Origin: an uncultured Lachnospiraceae bacterium
GTDB lineage: Bacteria; Bacillota; Clostridia; Lachnospirales; Lachnospiraceae
Assembly (NCBI GenBank): GCA_902779445.1
Contig: CACZBM010000019.1
Span: 1 to 48,479, forward strand
Reading direction: 5' to 3'
DNA: 48,479 bases
Part shown: positions 15,353-23,441 of the stretch, in pieces
Position numbering within the stretch: position 1 is the first letter of the stretch
How the letters are laid out: each line of letters opens with the position of its first letter
Notes under the pieces: model-generated
Told to the model about the DNA's origin: nothing
Databases searched by the model: none
What the model saw: only the letters and a program-made list of their open reading frames with translations
Program-made: the position numbers and the translations under genes

Positions 15353-17952
15353 ATATCATATCAACACTTACCTTAAGGCACCTTCTGGAGAATAAGAAAC
15401 GGACGATCGTTACGATCCTTGGGATTGCAGCTTCTGCCGCGCTTATCACTGCAATACTTGTCGGTGTTTTCTCATTCTTCCGGTTTTTCGGAAGCATCAA
15501 CAGGATCACGGATGGTGACGTTCACGCTGACTTTGACAATCTTTCCTGGGAAGATGTTACGGCACTTAAGGATGATGACAGGATAAAATATGCCGGTACA
15601 GTCTGCGCCGATCCCACGATCACCGGTGTCAGGATGCTTACTGATAAGGAGGATCGTTTCAGGGTCGGCAATATTTTTAATGGCGGAGAGGATACCTACA
15701 GGCAGCTTGTGGTTTCCGGGTATGAGGGGAAACTTCCCGAGTCTTCATCCGAAGTGGCAGTAGAGCAGGCATTTCTCGATGACAACGGGCTGGATCTTCA
15801 TGTGGGAGATACCTTAACATTTGAACTCGGAAACAGATATGAAACAGATCCGGATGGCAAAAAAGTCTATTACGGCGGAAGCTACAGATCTGAAGAGCAG
15901 TTTGAAGTGGTATCAAAAGAAACCGCAGTCATCACAGCGATCCTTCACGGGAACAGGCCGACCGGGGACTATGATATCTTAAGGGGAATGGATTTCGGAA
16001 CGCCCATAGGACTTGATGATAAGGGAGAGTCATTCCTTCACTGCCGTATAACATTAGATCAGGCTGACAGTACTTCAGCAATTCAGATAAGACAGATCGC
16101 AGCTGATCATAACCTTCATATCGGTGACATGAACTCAGAATTCCTGATAAGTGTTTTTGCCGTGAACGGAATGGGAGATACTTATACTCAACTGTTTACA
16201 CTGATGGCAATAGCTCTTCTGATAGTGGTCGCGACCTCAGTGGTACTTATCTACAACGCCTTTGGAATGTCTCTTGCAGAGAAGATAAAGTATCTTGGTA
16301 TGCTTGCAAGTGTGGGCGCTACAAAGGCACAGAAAAGAGCATCCATCTACTTTGAGGGAATGGTGCTTGGATTTATCGGGATACCCTTAGGGATCCTTGC
16401 CGGTATCGCCGGAGCGGCAGTTACTCTGTCGGTTATTGGAAGTAAGATCATGGAGTCAGACATGATCGTTGGAGCAGAGGGCCTGAGGGGAGGCATTCCT
16501 GTCATAATTGATCCTTTTGTCATACTTGCGGTCATAGTTCTTTCGGCAGTAACAATTTTTATCTCTGCTCTCATTCCGGCGGTCAGGGCATCAAAAATAA
16601 TGCCGCTTGATGCACTCAGACAGACAAACACGATCAGGCTTAAGGCCGGAAAACTTAAGGTGAATCCTCTTATAAAGAAAATATTCGGATATGAGGGAGA
16701 GCTTGCTTATAAGAATATTAAGAGAAACGGATTAAAGGGAACGGTAATTGTATTTTCGATGGCTGTATCGATCATCATGTTCCTTACCATAGACTTTTTT
16801 GATCAGACTTTTATAAAGTTGAATAAGTATGAGCTTGACCTTCCTTTCAATATTTATGTTTCCTGTGGATTGGACGAGAAAGACAGGCTGAAAGGAGAAC
16901 TGGAGGCTCTTCCGGAGATCGAAAGGGTTGTTCCGGCAGACCATGTCGCTTATATTTTCAGGGAGCAGGAAGACGAGCCTGAGTTCGTACCGGCAAACAA
17001 CAGTTTTTTGGATAAGGACTGCCTTACAAATGATTATAAGACTCTGTTTGACACTCTCAATGAAGTTGTGGTGGTAATTGTGGATGATGGCGACTTTGAT
17101 GCGCTTCTGGAAGCAAACGGACTCAGCAGAGATGAGTATTATGGAAAAGAACTGAAGGGAGTCATACTGGACAGTTATCTTCACACGGAGAATGGCAGAC
17201 CGGTATTTAATGAAAAAATAAACGGACAGAAGATCTTCTATGATGATCCGGATAACAATCCGCCGGCCGTTGAGGTGAGCGGGATCGTTAAATACAAAAA
17301 GGACAGCTACGTATGCAATCTGGTTCCAAAGAATACGGTTGACGTATATGTTCCGGCATCAATGTACTATGAAAAAGCTCAGGAACATATAGACAGAGAT
17401 ATACTCAGCTATACCTATGGTGTGTTCACTGCAGAAAATGAAGGAGGTCTGGCAGCAAAGATAAGCGACATTACAACCTATGGCGGTTACAGCAACTGTG
17501 TTATTCATGATCTTTCAAAGACCAGAGATGCCATGGATACGGTATCACTCATGCTTAATACCGCAATGTACGGTTTTACGATCCTTTTAACACTTATAGC
17601 TATTGCAAATATCGTGAATACTATCTCAACAGCGGTTCATATGAGAAGACAGGAATTTGCGATGTTCAGGTCAGTGGGAATGGAGGGAACAGGCATTAAG
17701 AAGATGCTTCTTCTTGAGACGGTCCTTTATGGACTCAGGGCACTTGTAATAGGAATACCGGTTTCGATCCTGCTCAGCTTTCTGATGTATCAAACTATTG
17801 AAACCCGGCTGTTTGCCTTTGAACTTAATTATCCGATGTATCTTATGATGGTGATAGCGGTATTTGCGATGATCGGGCTAAGTATGCTCTTAAGTGCTTC
17901 CAGGATCAATGATGACAGTATCATAGAAGCCTTAAAATGTGATGCCATGTAA
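15349..17952 (+). CDS. FtsX-domain ABC transporter permease
   Basis: An 867-residue permease with two FtsX modules. A first TM (about 18-40) is followed by a large extracytoplasmic region (45-270) and three TM helices (about 278-300, 330-360, 390-415). A second copy has a TM at about 463-483, an extracytoplasmic domain (490-735) and three TM helices at the end. The size exceeds the BceB type (about 650 residues, one external domain), so it is closer to LolE/MacB-like or SalY-like permeases. Context with a two-component system suggests antimicrobial-peptide sensing, resistance or export. Confidence 0.85.
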   Translation: MNIISTLTLRHLLENKKRTIVTILGIAASAALITAILVGVFSFFRFFGSINRITDGDVHADFDNLSWEDVTALKDDDRIKYAGTVCADPTITGVRMLTDKEDRFRVGNIFNGGEDTYRQLVVSGYEGKLPESSSEVAVEQAFLDDNGLDLHVGDTLTFELGNRYETDPDGKKVYYGGSYRSEEQFEVVSKETAVITAILHGNRPTGDYDILRGMDFGTPIGLDDKGESFLHCRITLDQADSTSAIQIRQIAADHNLHIGDMNSEFLISVFAVNGMGDTYTQLFTLMAIALLIVVATSVVLIYNAFGMSLAEKIKYLGMLASVGATKAQKRASIYFEGMVLGFIGIPLGILAGIAGAAVTLSVIGSKIMESDMIVGAEGLRGGIPVIIDPFVILAVIVLSAVTIFISALIPAVRASKIMPLDALRQTNTIRLKAGKLKVNPLIKKIFGYEGELAYKNIKRNGLKGTVIVFSMAVSIIMFLTIDFFDQTFIKLNKYELDLPFNIYVSCGLDEKDRLKGELEALPEIERVVPADHVAYIFREQEDEPEFVPANNSFLDKDCLTNDYKTLFDTLNEVVVVIVDDGDFDALLEANGLSRDEYYGKELKGVILDSYLHTENGRPVFNEKINGQKIFYDDPDNNPPAVEVSGIVKYKKDSYVCNLVPKNTVDVYVPASMYYEKAQEHIDRDILSYTYGVFTAENEGGLAAKISDITTYGGYSNCVIHDLSKTRDAMDTVSLMLNTAMYGFTILLTLIAIANIVNTISTAVHMRRQEFAMFRSVGMEGTGIKKMLLLETVLYGLRALVIGIPVSILLSFLMYQTIETRLFAFELNYPMYLMMVIAVFAMIGLSMLLSASRINDDSIIEALKCDAM

Positions 17953-18002
17953 TGTAAAGAGCTGTACGGTGAAACAGAGGTCTTTTCTTATTATAAAATA
18001 AT

Positions 18003-18031
18003 TTGCCATTTCCGGTTTTCTTACGTATAAA
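18003..18031 (+). promoter_or_regulatory. promoter of leader-peptide gene copy 3
   Basis: TTGCCA (18003-18008), 17-bp spacer, TATAAA (18026-18031). TTGCCATTTCCG and TACGTATAAATA are shared word for word with the promoter at 8287-8315. A short GGGGCAAAAACTGCCC hairpin-like segment follows in the leader RNA. Confidence 0.65.
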
Positions 18032-18067
18032 TAGAGGGGCAAAAACTGCCCTTATGGAGGTACAACT

Positions 18068-18331
18068 ATGAAGCTTACAGGAAATCTTAAGAAAGAAGTA
18101 GAAAACGCGCAGACGAAGGAAGAGGCAAGGGATGCCATCAAAAAGGCAGGGATGCTGCTTAACGATGATGAGCTGGAGATGGTGAGCGGTGGCGCAGAGG
18201 AGGGAAATATACAAACACAGTACATCGAATTTAGGGATGGTTTAGACGTGCGGGAACAGAGAGATGGCGACGACAATGATGGCGGAGGCAATGGCGGCGG
18301 TATTGGTACAGTTCAATGGATTACACATTAA
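18068..18331 (+). CDS. double-glycine leader peptide with Gly/Asp-rich core (copy 3)
   Basis: An 87-residue precursor. The leader (1-42) opens MKLTGNLKKEVENA and ends GMLLNDDELEMVSGG. The core of 45 residues is Cys-free and rich in Asp, Gly and Gln, including DGDDNDGGGNGGGIG. The first 27 nt of the gene are identical to those of the copy at 8359. TGGAGGT precedes the ATG. It lies 115 bp after the ABC permease but has its own promoter and terminator, so it is a separate unit. The role of an unmodified acidic core is unknown. Confidence 0.72.
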   Translation: MKLTGNLKKEVENAQTKEEARDAIKKAGMLLNDDELEMVSGGAEEGNIQTQYIEFRDGLDVREQRDGDDNDGGGNGGGIGTVQWITH

Positions 18332-18354
18332 TTGAATCCTGAGCATTTGAAATT

Positions 18355-18396
18355 GCCGGGACGGGGGTTTATTTATCTCCAGCCCCGGCTTTTTTA
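18355..18396 (+). terminator. rho-independent terminator
   Basis: GCCGGG (18355-18360) pairs with CCCGGC (18384-18389), followed by TTTTTT. It terminates leader-peptide gene copy 3. Confidence 0.8.
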
Positions 18397-18421
18397 TGCC
18401 CTGAAAGCCGCTAAAACGTAA

Positions 18422-18577
18422 GCGTCAAATAATAGGGTATCCCTTTTTGACAATGGTGTAGCACCAACAAAGATCCAGGTGGCCGCAGGGCACTCTGATA
18501 TCAGGACTACCAATGGATACTGCAGGTCTGATATCTGTGACGAGATCGATGAGAGCATTCTCGAAAGGGCCTTATAG
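18422..18577 (+). pseudogene. C-terminal remnant of a tyrosine recombinase (integrase)
   Basis: The open frame reads NNRVSLFDNGVAPTKIQVAA then GHSDIRTTNGYC, ending ESILERAL-stop. GHS plus a tyrosine eight residues later is the last catalytic block (His and nucleophile Tyr) of phage or ICE integrases. The earlier arginine box and all N-terminal domains are absent, so this is a truncated remnant. It lies 90 bp before a copy of the tRNA-Gly 3' end, the expected position of an integrase next to its attachment site. Confidence 0.7.
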
Positions 18578-18666
18578 GCCCTTTCAACCCTTGGTATTAA
18601 TGGGTTTGTACCAGTTTGTACCAGATGATGAAATGAAAAAAGCCCGATTTCTCGGGCAATTCCAGC

Positions 18667-18687
18667 AGCAGGTGATGGGAATCGAAC
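18667..18687. repeat. attachment-site-like copy of the tRNA-Gly 3' end
   Basis: These 21 bases (AGCAGGTGATGGGAATCGAA plus C) are identical to 27809-27829, the T-arm and acceptor end of the intact tRNA-Gly on the minus strand. The rest of a tRNA is absent here. A second word, CAGTAATATCAAGGC, also occurs near both sites (18709-18723 and 27785-27799). This is what an att site left by tRNA-targeted integration looks like. Confidence 0.75.
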
Positions 18688-18805
18688 AATCACTGCTATT
18701 CAACAAATCAGTAATATCAAGGCTTACGGGACTCGCAGGGAATTGATGTAACGATGATGTAACGGTTTTTCTAATTATTTGATTTTTTCATATACATGGT
18801 ACTTA

Positions 18806-19282
18806 CTATATGGCAAGAAAAAATGCTTCAATCATAAGTTCAAGCGATTTCTGCGTGAACTCCCTATATTTGAAATTATAAATCAGTAATCTCAGGAAAG
18901 AGAGACGTTTGGGATCAGGACTGGATATACTGATTCCGGCTTCTTTGTACATTGAACTTATAAGCATAAATGCAATAATGTACTCGTTTAGGTAATTGCC
19001 TACATCAGGGATACCAGACGTATTTATTATTTGCACTGGTTTTCTACGTAAAAGCCAGTAGGACTGATATGCGTAGATTTTCGCTTCATTTATCCTGTTG
19101 ATACCCTCATAGAGTTTCAACCGTTCAATATCTTCGAAATAGTCAAGAATGGCTTTTCCGAGAAGTTTAACATTAATCTGGGCATAGTTACCTGCGCCCA
19201 GTTTAAGGATATATTCCTGTATCTGGGTATATAGACTGGAGAAGCGGTTCCTCATCCGTGAATTAAGATCGGAATCATTCAT
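18806..19282 (-). CDS. hypothetical helical protein, second gene of a two-gene pair
   Basis: A 158-residue mostly helical protein with RFSSLYTQIQEYILKLGAG and a basic LLRRKPVQII segment; no family is recognised. The start at 19282 has GGAGGG about 10 bp upstream, inside the end of the preceding gene, and the two overlap by 8 bp. The small-plus-medium overlapping layout within an integrated island resembles toxin-antitoxin or phage accessory pairs, but nothing in the sequence proves it. Confidence 0.6.
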   Translation of the reverse strand: MNDSDLNSRMRNRFSSLYTQIQEYILKLGAGNYAQINVKLLGKAILDYFEDIERLKLYEGINRINEAKIYAYQSYWLLRRKPVQIINTSGIPDVGNYLNEYIIAFMLISSMYKEAGISISSPDPKRLSFLRLLIYNFKYREFTQKSLELMIEAFFLAI

Positions 19283-19478
19283 TTTTGAAGCCCTCCTCGA
19301 CACAGAATTGCTTGAATTCCTCTGATCCTGCATATTCGAGTGCGGCTTCCATATCACGCTTCTCTTTGGACACAGAATAATCATCAGCAGAGTTTACTGA
19401 ACGATCCTGCTTATAGTATCCGGTATCCAAAAGATTTCCAAACTCTGTAGTGGCTTCTGCGACGCTCATTGTAGGCAT
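19275..19478 (-). CDS. small acidic protein, first gene of a two-gene pair
   Basis: A 67-residue acidic protein starting MPTMSVAEATTEFG, with an extended middle and a helical C-terminus. ATG 19478 has GGGGG at 8-bp spacing; an ATG six bases earlier is too close to that site. It overlaps the following gene by 8 bp, implying coupled translation and possibly physical interaction of the products. No family is recognised. Confidence 0.55.
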   Translation of the reverse strand: MPTMSVAEATTEFGNLLDTGYYKQDRSVNSADDYSVSKEKRDMEAALEYAGSEEFKQFCVEEGFKNE

Positions 19479-19554
19479 AATCATTACCCCCGATCATCCT
19501 GCTTATATGAACATTATATCAGTTTATATGGATTATTACTATATAATCAGCACG

Positions 19555-19583
19555 TTGACCGTGACTTTTAACTATGATAAGAT
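19555..19583 (+). promoter_or_regulatory. promoter of the candidate structured RNA
   Basis: TTGACC (19555-19560), 17 bp, TAAGAT (19578-19583), placing a start near 19590. No open reading frame with a ribosome site follows for 300 bp. Confidence 0.45.
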
Positions 19584-19589
19584 AAACAG

Positions 19590-19876
19590 CAAGCCGGTTA
19601 TGGCTTATTTGCATGTAGTACCCTGAATTACAGGGATTTTGTACCTTATAGCATACGGGTGGTCACCCGGTGTAGTTTGCGGCTACACCGGGCTTGATAA
19701 TGGCAGTGCGCTGCCACACCATACGGAAATCACCGCGACGCACCACGGGCTTATTGTATCCTATTTAACTGGGCTCTGCAAGAACGCTTTTAAGTGCGGC
19801 GCGGGAGATTTCTTTTGATATCTATCGACAAAAATGACAGATACAGGTGTGGTTTATTGCCTGTGTCTGTTTTTTT
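19590..19876 (+). ncRNA. candidate structured non-coding RNA
   Basis: About 290 nt without a coding frame, between a plausible promoter and a strong terminator, and visibly richer in GC than its surroundings. Successive hairpins can be drawn: AAGCC/GGCTT (about 19591-19607), CCCTG/CAGGG (19621-19635), GGGTG/CACCC (19658-19668), a perfect 10-bp stem CCCGGTGTAG/CTACACCGGG with a 7-nt loop (19666-19692), and GGCAG/CTGCC (about 19702-19715). It does not match the signatures of tmRNA, RNase P, SRP or T-box RNAs that I know. Class unknown; covariation would decide. Confidence 0.5.
19837..19876 (+). terminator. rho-independent terminator of the candidate RNA
   Basis: An 11-bp stem, ACAGATACAGG with CCTGTGTCTGT, a 12-nt loop and seven T residues. 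It ends 14 bp before the next start codon, so the following gene must be transcribed by readthrough or from a promoter inside this region. Confidence 0.85.
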
Positions 19877-19890
19877 ATGGGAGAAAAAAG

Positions 19891-20853
19891 ATGAATGAAA
19901 AAGCGGAACTCATAAACTCATTAAAATTTCTATATGATTCTCTTTTGGGGATTGAGGATATAAGCGCTCAAAAAGAAACGTTAATAAGGGAAGCTGAATC
20001 CTGTCAGGCAGAAATTCAAAATACCGAGAGAAAGAGAAGGATGACATCTTCTGTATCGAACGCAGCAAAAAAGGGGGCTTCCGTTGGAAAAGTAATTGGC
20101 ATAATTGCTACTATCATTATTATGTTCATTGTCTACACCATTGTCGCATTATTTTATGCGATGATTGCTGGTTCCAATGGTTCCGGAAGTATGATGGTCA
20201 TTATTATAATTGGTCTGATATGTTTGGGAATAACAGGAGGCATAATTTTCTTAATAGTAAAAGGTTCTGGGGCTGTATCTAAAATATCAGACTCCAAATC
20301 TCAAAAATCAGATATAGAGGCTCAGGACAGAATAACTGCTTGCCAAAGGAGAATACAGTACATAAACACAAAGGAGATACCGGAAACAGATGCTAAGCTC
20401 ATCATTGCTTATCAGGATGCGCAGGATCTGATAGAAGTATTTCCGCCAAATTATTGCTACTCCGATGCCGTGGGAAAAGTGATTTTTTATATCGAGAACC
20501 AGAGAGCGGACACAATAAAAGAAGCTCTTAACATGTATGAGCAGGAAATATATCAGAATAAGATGCTGGCACATCAGGAAAGGCAGACAAGAGCGGCTGA
20601 AATATCTGCTAAGGCCAATGTTATTTCAGCTGCAGCAAATGTTGTAACAGCATTCAATACAGGGCAGATAGCGGCCAATACAAGTCAAATGGTTGGATCT
20701 CTCAGGAATATAGAAGGATATAGTGCCCAAACGGCAGCAAATACCGCAGCTGCAGCAAGAAGCGCAGCTGCTACCGCAAGTAACACAGCCAATGCAGCAA
20801 ATAGTGCAGCAAGCATGGCCGATTATGTAAGACAGATAAGAAACAGTTTATAG
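19891..20853 (+). CDS. membrane protein with coiled coil and Ala/Asn-rich tail
   Basis: A 320-residue protein. An N-terminal helical region (1-50) is followed by two TM helices (about 72-97 and 106-130), a charged coiled-coil-prone region (135-240) and a low-complexity tail made of Ala, Asn, Thr and Ser (about 255-305). The start at 19891 has GGGAG 7 bp upstream; a longer frame would begin inside the terminator. No family is recognised. It sits before an AbiGi-like gene in the island, so a defence-related or cell-envelope role are both open. Confidence 0.65.
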   Translation: MNEKAELINSLKFLYDSLLGIEDISAQKETLIREAESCQAEIQNTERKRRMTSSVSNAAKKGASVGKVIGIIATIIIMFIVYTIVALFYAMIAGSNGSGSMMVIIIIGLICLGITGGIIFLIVKGSGAVSKISDSKSQKSDIEAQDRITACQRRIQYINTKEIPETDAKLIIAYQDAQDLIEVFPPNYCYSDAVGKVIFYIENQRADTIKEALNMYEQEIYQNKMLAHQERQTRAAEISAKANVISAAANVVTAFNTGQIAANTSQMVGSLRNIEGYSAQTAANTAAAARSAAATASNTANAANSAASMADYVRQIRNSL

Positions 20854-20897
20854 AATCATGGATAGAATAAATCAGGATATTAAAACGGTAAAGTGAA

Positions 20898-21533
20898 ATG
20901 ACAAAAAATGAAATCCAAAAGTCTTTAGAAAAAGTATTTAATGTGAGAACGGATTTATCAAACAGATTGACACATCTAACCAAGAAGACCAATTCTATAA
21001 GCGCAATGGATGTTTTAGTCCAAATACTTTCGGATAAAAAGATAAAATCCCATGATTTTATGATTGGCGGCAGAAACAATGTTGTTTGCTTTACGGAAGT
21101 ACCCTACTTAGCCATTGCGGAAATGATGGAACTACGCGAAAAAGATTCTTCTATAGCCTCCTCTCCAATATTTAATAGATTTGAAGGATACGGTATTTCA
21201 TATGACAGATTTTCTGCTTTCGAAAGAGGAGTCAGACCAGTTATTTATGGAGATAAAGAAGAATATCAGAAAATTCTTCCTGATCAAACTGATTATTGGA
21301 AAGTAGTTAACTATGACCCGGAAAATGATTATCGCATTGACTGGACATATGAAAGGGAATGGCGGGTTCCCGGAGACTTTGATTTTGAATACAAAGATGT
21401 TGAAATAATCATACCACATGTAGGTTTATATGAAGAATTCAAGGAAAAATTATCAACAACAAATATTAAATCAAACGAAATTCCCAATATAGTCTTCCTT
21501 GACGACTATTTAAGTAAAAAAGAAATTGAATAG
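20898..21533 (+). CDS. AbiGi-like protein
   Basis: A 211-residue protein with HLTKKTNSISAMDVLVQILS near residues 25-44, NVVCFTEVPYLAI, FEGYGISYDRFSAFERGVRP and VIYGD, and DWTYEREWRVPGD. This order (HxT, CFTE, YGI-F, PVIY, EREWR) is that of putative abortive-infection AbiGi proteins, whose fold recalls ADP-ribosyltransferase-like enzymes. The assignment is from memory of the pattern. The gene begins 44 bp after the membrane protein and may be co-transcribed; no AbiGii-type partner is recognisable. Confidence 0.55.
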   Translation: MTKNEIQKSLEKVFNVRTDLSNRLTHLTKKTNSISAMDVLVQILSDKKIKSHDFMIGGRNNVVCFTEVPYLAIAEMMELREKDSSIASSPIFNRFEGYGISYDRFSAFERGVRPVIYGDKEEYQKILPDQTDYWKVVNYDPENDYRIDWTYEREWRVPGDFDFEYKDVEIIIPHVGLYEEFKEKLSTTNIKSNEIPNIVFLDDYLSKKEIE

Positions 21534-21671
21534 TTTGCTTCTTTATTATAAGATAATAATTGAATTCAGTTATTATCTTATTTGTGCTTTTTAAGCACTC
21601 GGTTTTTATTCTGCAAATTATACTTCGCAAATTTCCCAGAATATACAATTTTTACGAAAGGAACTATAACT

Positions 21672-23156
21672 ATGAAAAAAAGAATCTGTTTAATATTATC
21701 ATTCTCGCTAATCTTATTTGGCATCCCTGTGAACGCTGCAGAGATTAATCCTTCAGAAACGGAAATCATTGAAGAAACCATGATTACAGAAAACGTTTCT
21801 GAAATTAATTCCTATGATAACACTAATTGCAGCGAAAATCTCTGCCCCGTACTACCGGAAGGCTATCTGGAAAAACATCACGCAGATGATCTTGATGCCT
21901 ATCTGATGAATAGTGGCAGTATGGTAGAACCTGAGGAAGAAATTGTTAAAGCCACAGAAAACATAGCCAATTCTGTCATAAGCTCTATGAATGATGATTG
22001 GAGTGACATGGAAAAAGCATTGTATCTTCACGATTGGCTATGTAATAACACAAACTATGATTATACATTAAAAAATCAGTCTTTATATAACGCAATACTT
22101 GATCATTCTGCAATATGTAATGGATATGCATCTGCATATGCTTATCTGATGCGAAAAGCAGGAATATTATGTTTAAATGTTGCAAGTGACAGTTTGAATC
22201 ATGCATGGAATCTGGCTTTAATTAATAATAAATTTTACTATATTGATACAACATGGGACGGTTCGAATGACACTACTTATCATAACTATTTTCTTTTAAG
22301 TAGAGATGCAATGTATTCCAAGGGTCACAATACCATCGATTGGCAGGCATATGGAACAGATCCAGCATATGAATGTAGATACAACGATGGTTTTTCTGGT
22401 GCTGGACACATTTTTTATTATATCAAAACAGGCTCCGAATATGATAAATATAAATGGACATCAAAAGATTCACCATCCATAAATACGGCTAAAAATTATC
22501 ATCCAAACCCGATCCGTACCACAATGAAAGGTGGTGATTACGGATATATTATATGTTGGCCTGAAAGTGTTTCATATGATGGAAGCAATCACATTGAAAC
22601 TACTAATAAAAAGAGTAAAAGCAAGAATCCAGACATAACCATCAAAATATTAGATGGTTCTGGAAACATACTTAACGCATCAAATTACAAGATAAAAGTT
22701 AAAAACAACAAAAACGTTGATTACGCAATAGATAATTATGAATTTAGCAGAAGCCCTTTAGATGGTGATAGGACACTGAAAACCAAGAATCCATTTTTCA
22801 AAATCACGGTTAATAAAAATGTCATTCCTGACAATAAAGTACGAAAAGAATTTAACCGTACAAGTTACAGATTTTCAATAAATCCTGCTAACCTGTCAAT
22901 GCTTCCGCTCACTTGCAAAAAGATCAACAAGAAAAACGGAAAAGTTACAATCCAGGGATTATCATTTGTAAACAGTTTAGGAAAGAAGATAAACCTTAAG
23001 CTATCCAAAAAAGCAGGAAAAGGTGACTATACTGTAACTATAAACAATAACAATACTATCTCCGTAAACGGTGTAAATAACTATACCGGATCGTGTACAT
23101 TTGATATCAATACGGGTAAAATGATTTCGTCAGCCGAACGTGGATTGATTACGTAA
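21672..23156 (+). CDS. secreted transglutaminase-like cysteine protease or amidase
   Basis: A 494-residue protein with a signal peptide (cleavage after VNA, about 22). The transglutaminase-like core has Cys149 (AICNGYASAYAYLM), His177 (NHAWN) and Asp192 (YYIDTTWD), the complete Cys-His-Asp triad. A C-terminal half of beta-rich modules ends VNNYTGSCTFD, like the tail of the following secreted protein (TGNYTGKC). A probable extracellular or cell-wall enzyme; substrate unknown. GAAAGGA lies 9 bp before the ATG. AT-rich relative to the core genome, consistent with island cargo. Confidence 0.78.
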   Translation: MKKRICLILSFSLILFGIPVNAAEINPSETEIIEETMITENVSEINSYDNTNCSENLCPVLPEGYLEKHHADDLDAYLMNSGSMVEPEEEIVKATENIANSVISSMNDDWSDMEKALYLHDWLCNNTNYDYTLKNQSLYNAILDHSAICNGYASAYAYLMRKAGILCLNVASDSLNHAWNLALINNKFYYIDTTWDGSNDTTYHNYFLLSRDAMYSKGHNTIDWQAYGTDPAYECRYNDGFSGAGHIFYYIKTGSEYDKYKWTSKDSPSINTAKNYHPNPIRTTMKGGDYGYIICWPESVSYDGSNHIETTNKKSKSKNPDITIKILDGSGNILNASNYKIKVKNNKNVDYAIDNYEFSRSPLDGDRTLKTKNPFFKITVNKNVIPDNKVRKEFNRTSYRFSINPANLSMLPLTCKKINKKNGKVTIQGLSFVNSLGKKINLKLSKKAGKGDYTVTINNNNTISVNGVNNYTGSCTFDINTGKMISSAERGLIT

Positions 23157-23185
23157 GATTTATCTTGTGATACTGCATATTAAGG

Positions 23186-23302
23186 GAGCTGTTACACTAA
23201 GAATAGTGTGACAGCTCTCAGACTGAAGACAAAGTATCCCGAGGCGGATGCCTCGGGATACTTTGTCTTCAGTCTGAACCGTCAGAGAAAAATCTCTGAT
23301 GG
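23186..23302. repeat. array of perfect hairpins, including a 27-bp palindrome
   Basis: Three hairpins in a row: 23186-23217 (13-bp stem, one wobble), 23219-23276 (27-bp perfect stem CAGACTGAAGACAAAGTATC and on, with a 4-nt GGAT loop) and 23279-23302 (10-bp stem). None has an adjoining T run of terminator type. The perfection of the central stem is unusual for intergenic DNA. It occupies the gap between two secreted-protein genes. Confidence 0.85.
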
Positions 23303-23374
23303 TTTTCTTCCCTTGTTATAACAGGGGCTAAACGCCCCCTCGGTTTTCATACCGGTAAATATAAAGCTTTATAC

Positions 23375-23413
23375 CTCACTCCACATAGTTGACATAGCAA
23401 CTATGTGGGTGAG
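23375..23413 (+). promoter_or_regulatory. 17-bp inverted repeat in the leader of the C1-protease gene
   Basis: CTCACTCCACATAGTTG and CAACTATGTGGGTGAG-type arms pair (one wobble) around a 6-nt loop, ending 28 bp before the ATG at 23442. TTGACA falls at the stem tip (23389-23394). It may be an operator or an RNA hairpin in the 5' leader. Confidence 0.55.
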
Positions 23414-23441
23414 AAAATATAACAGAATGGAGGCAAATATT

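Noticed and set aside
18513..18746. Plus-strand 77-residue frame near the att-like site
   Set aside because: It overlaps the integrase remnant in another frame and crosses the tRNA-derived repeat; no ribosome site.
19590..19876. tmRNA, RNase P or SRP RNA for the structured region
   Set aside because: The diagnostic segments of these RNAs (alanyl tRNA-like ends, the conserved RNase P core, SRP loop) are absent.
23219..23302. Hairpin array read as a CRISPR or integron attC
   Set aside because: There are no regularly spaced repeats, and the stems differ from each other in sequence; no attC core sites are seen.
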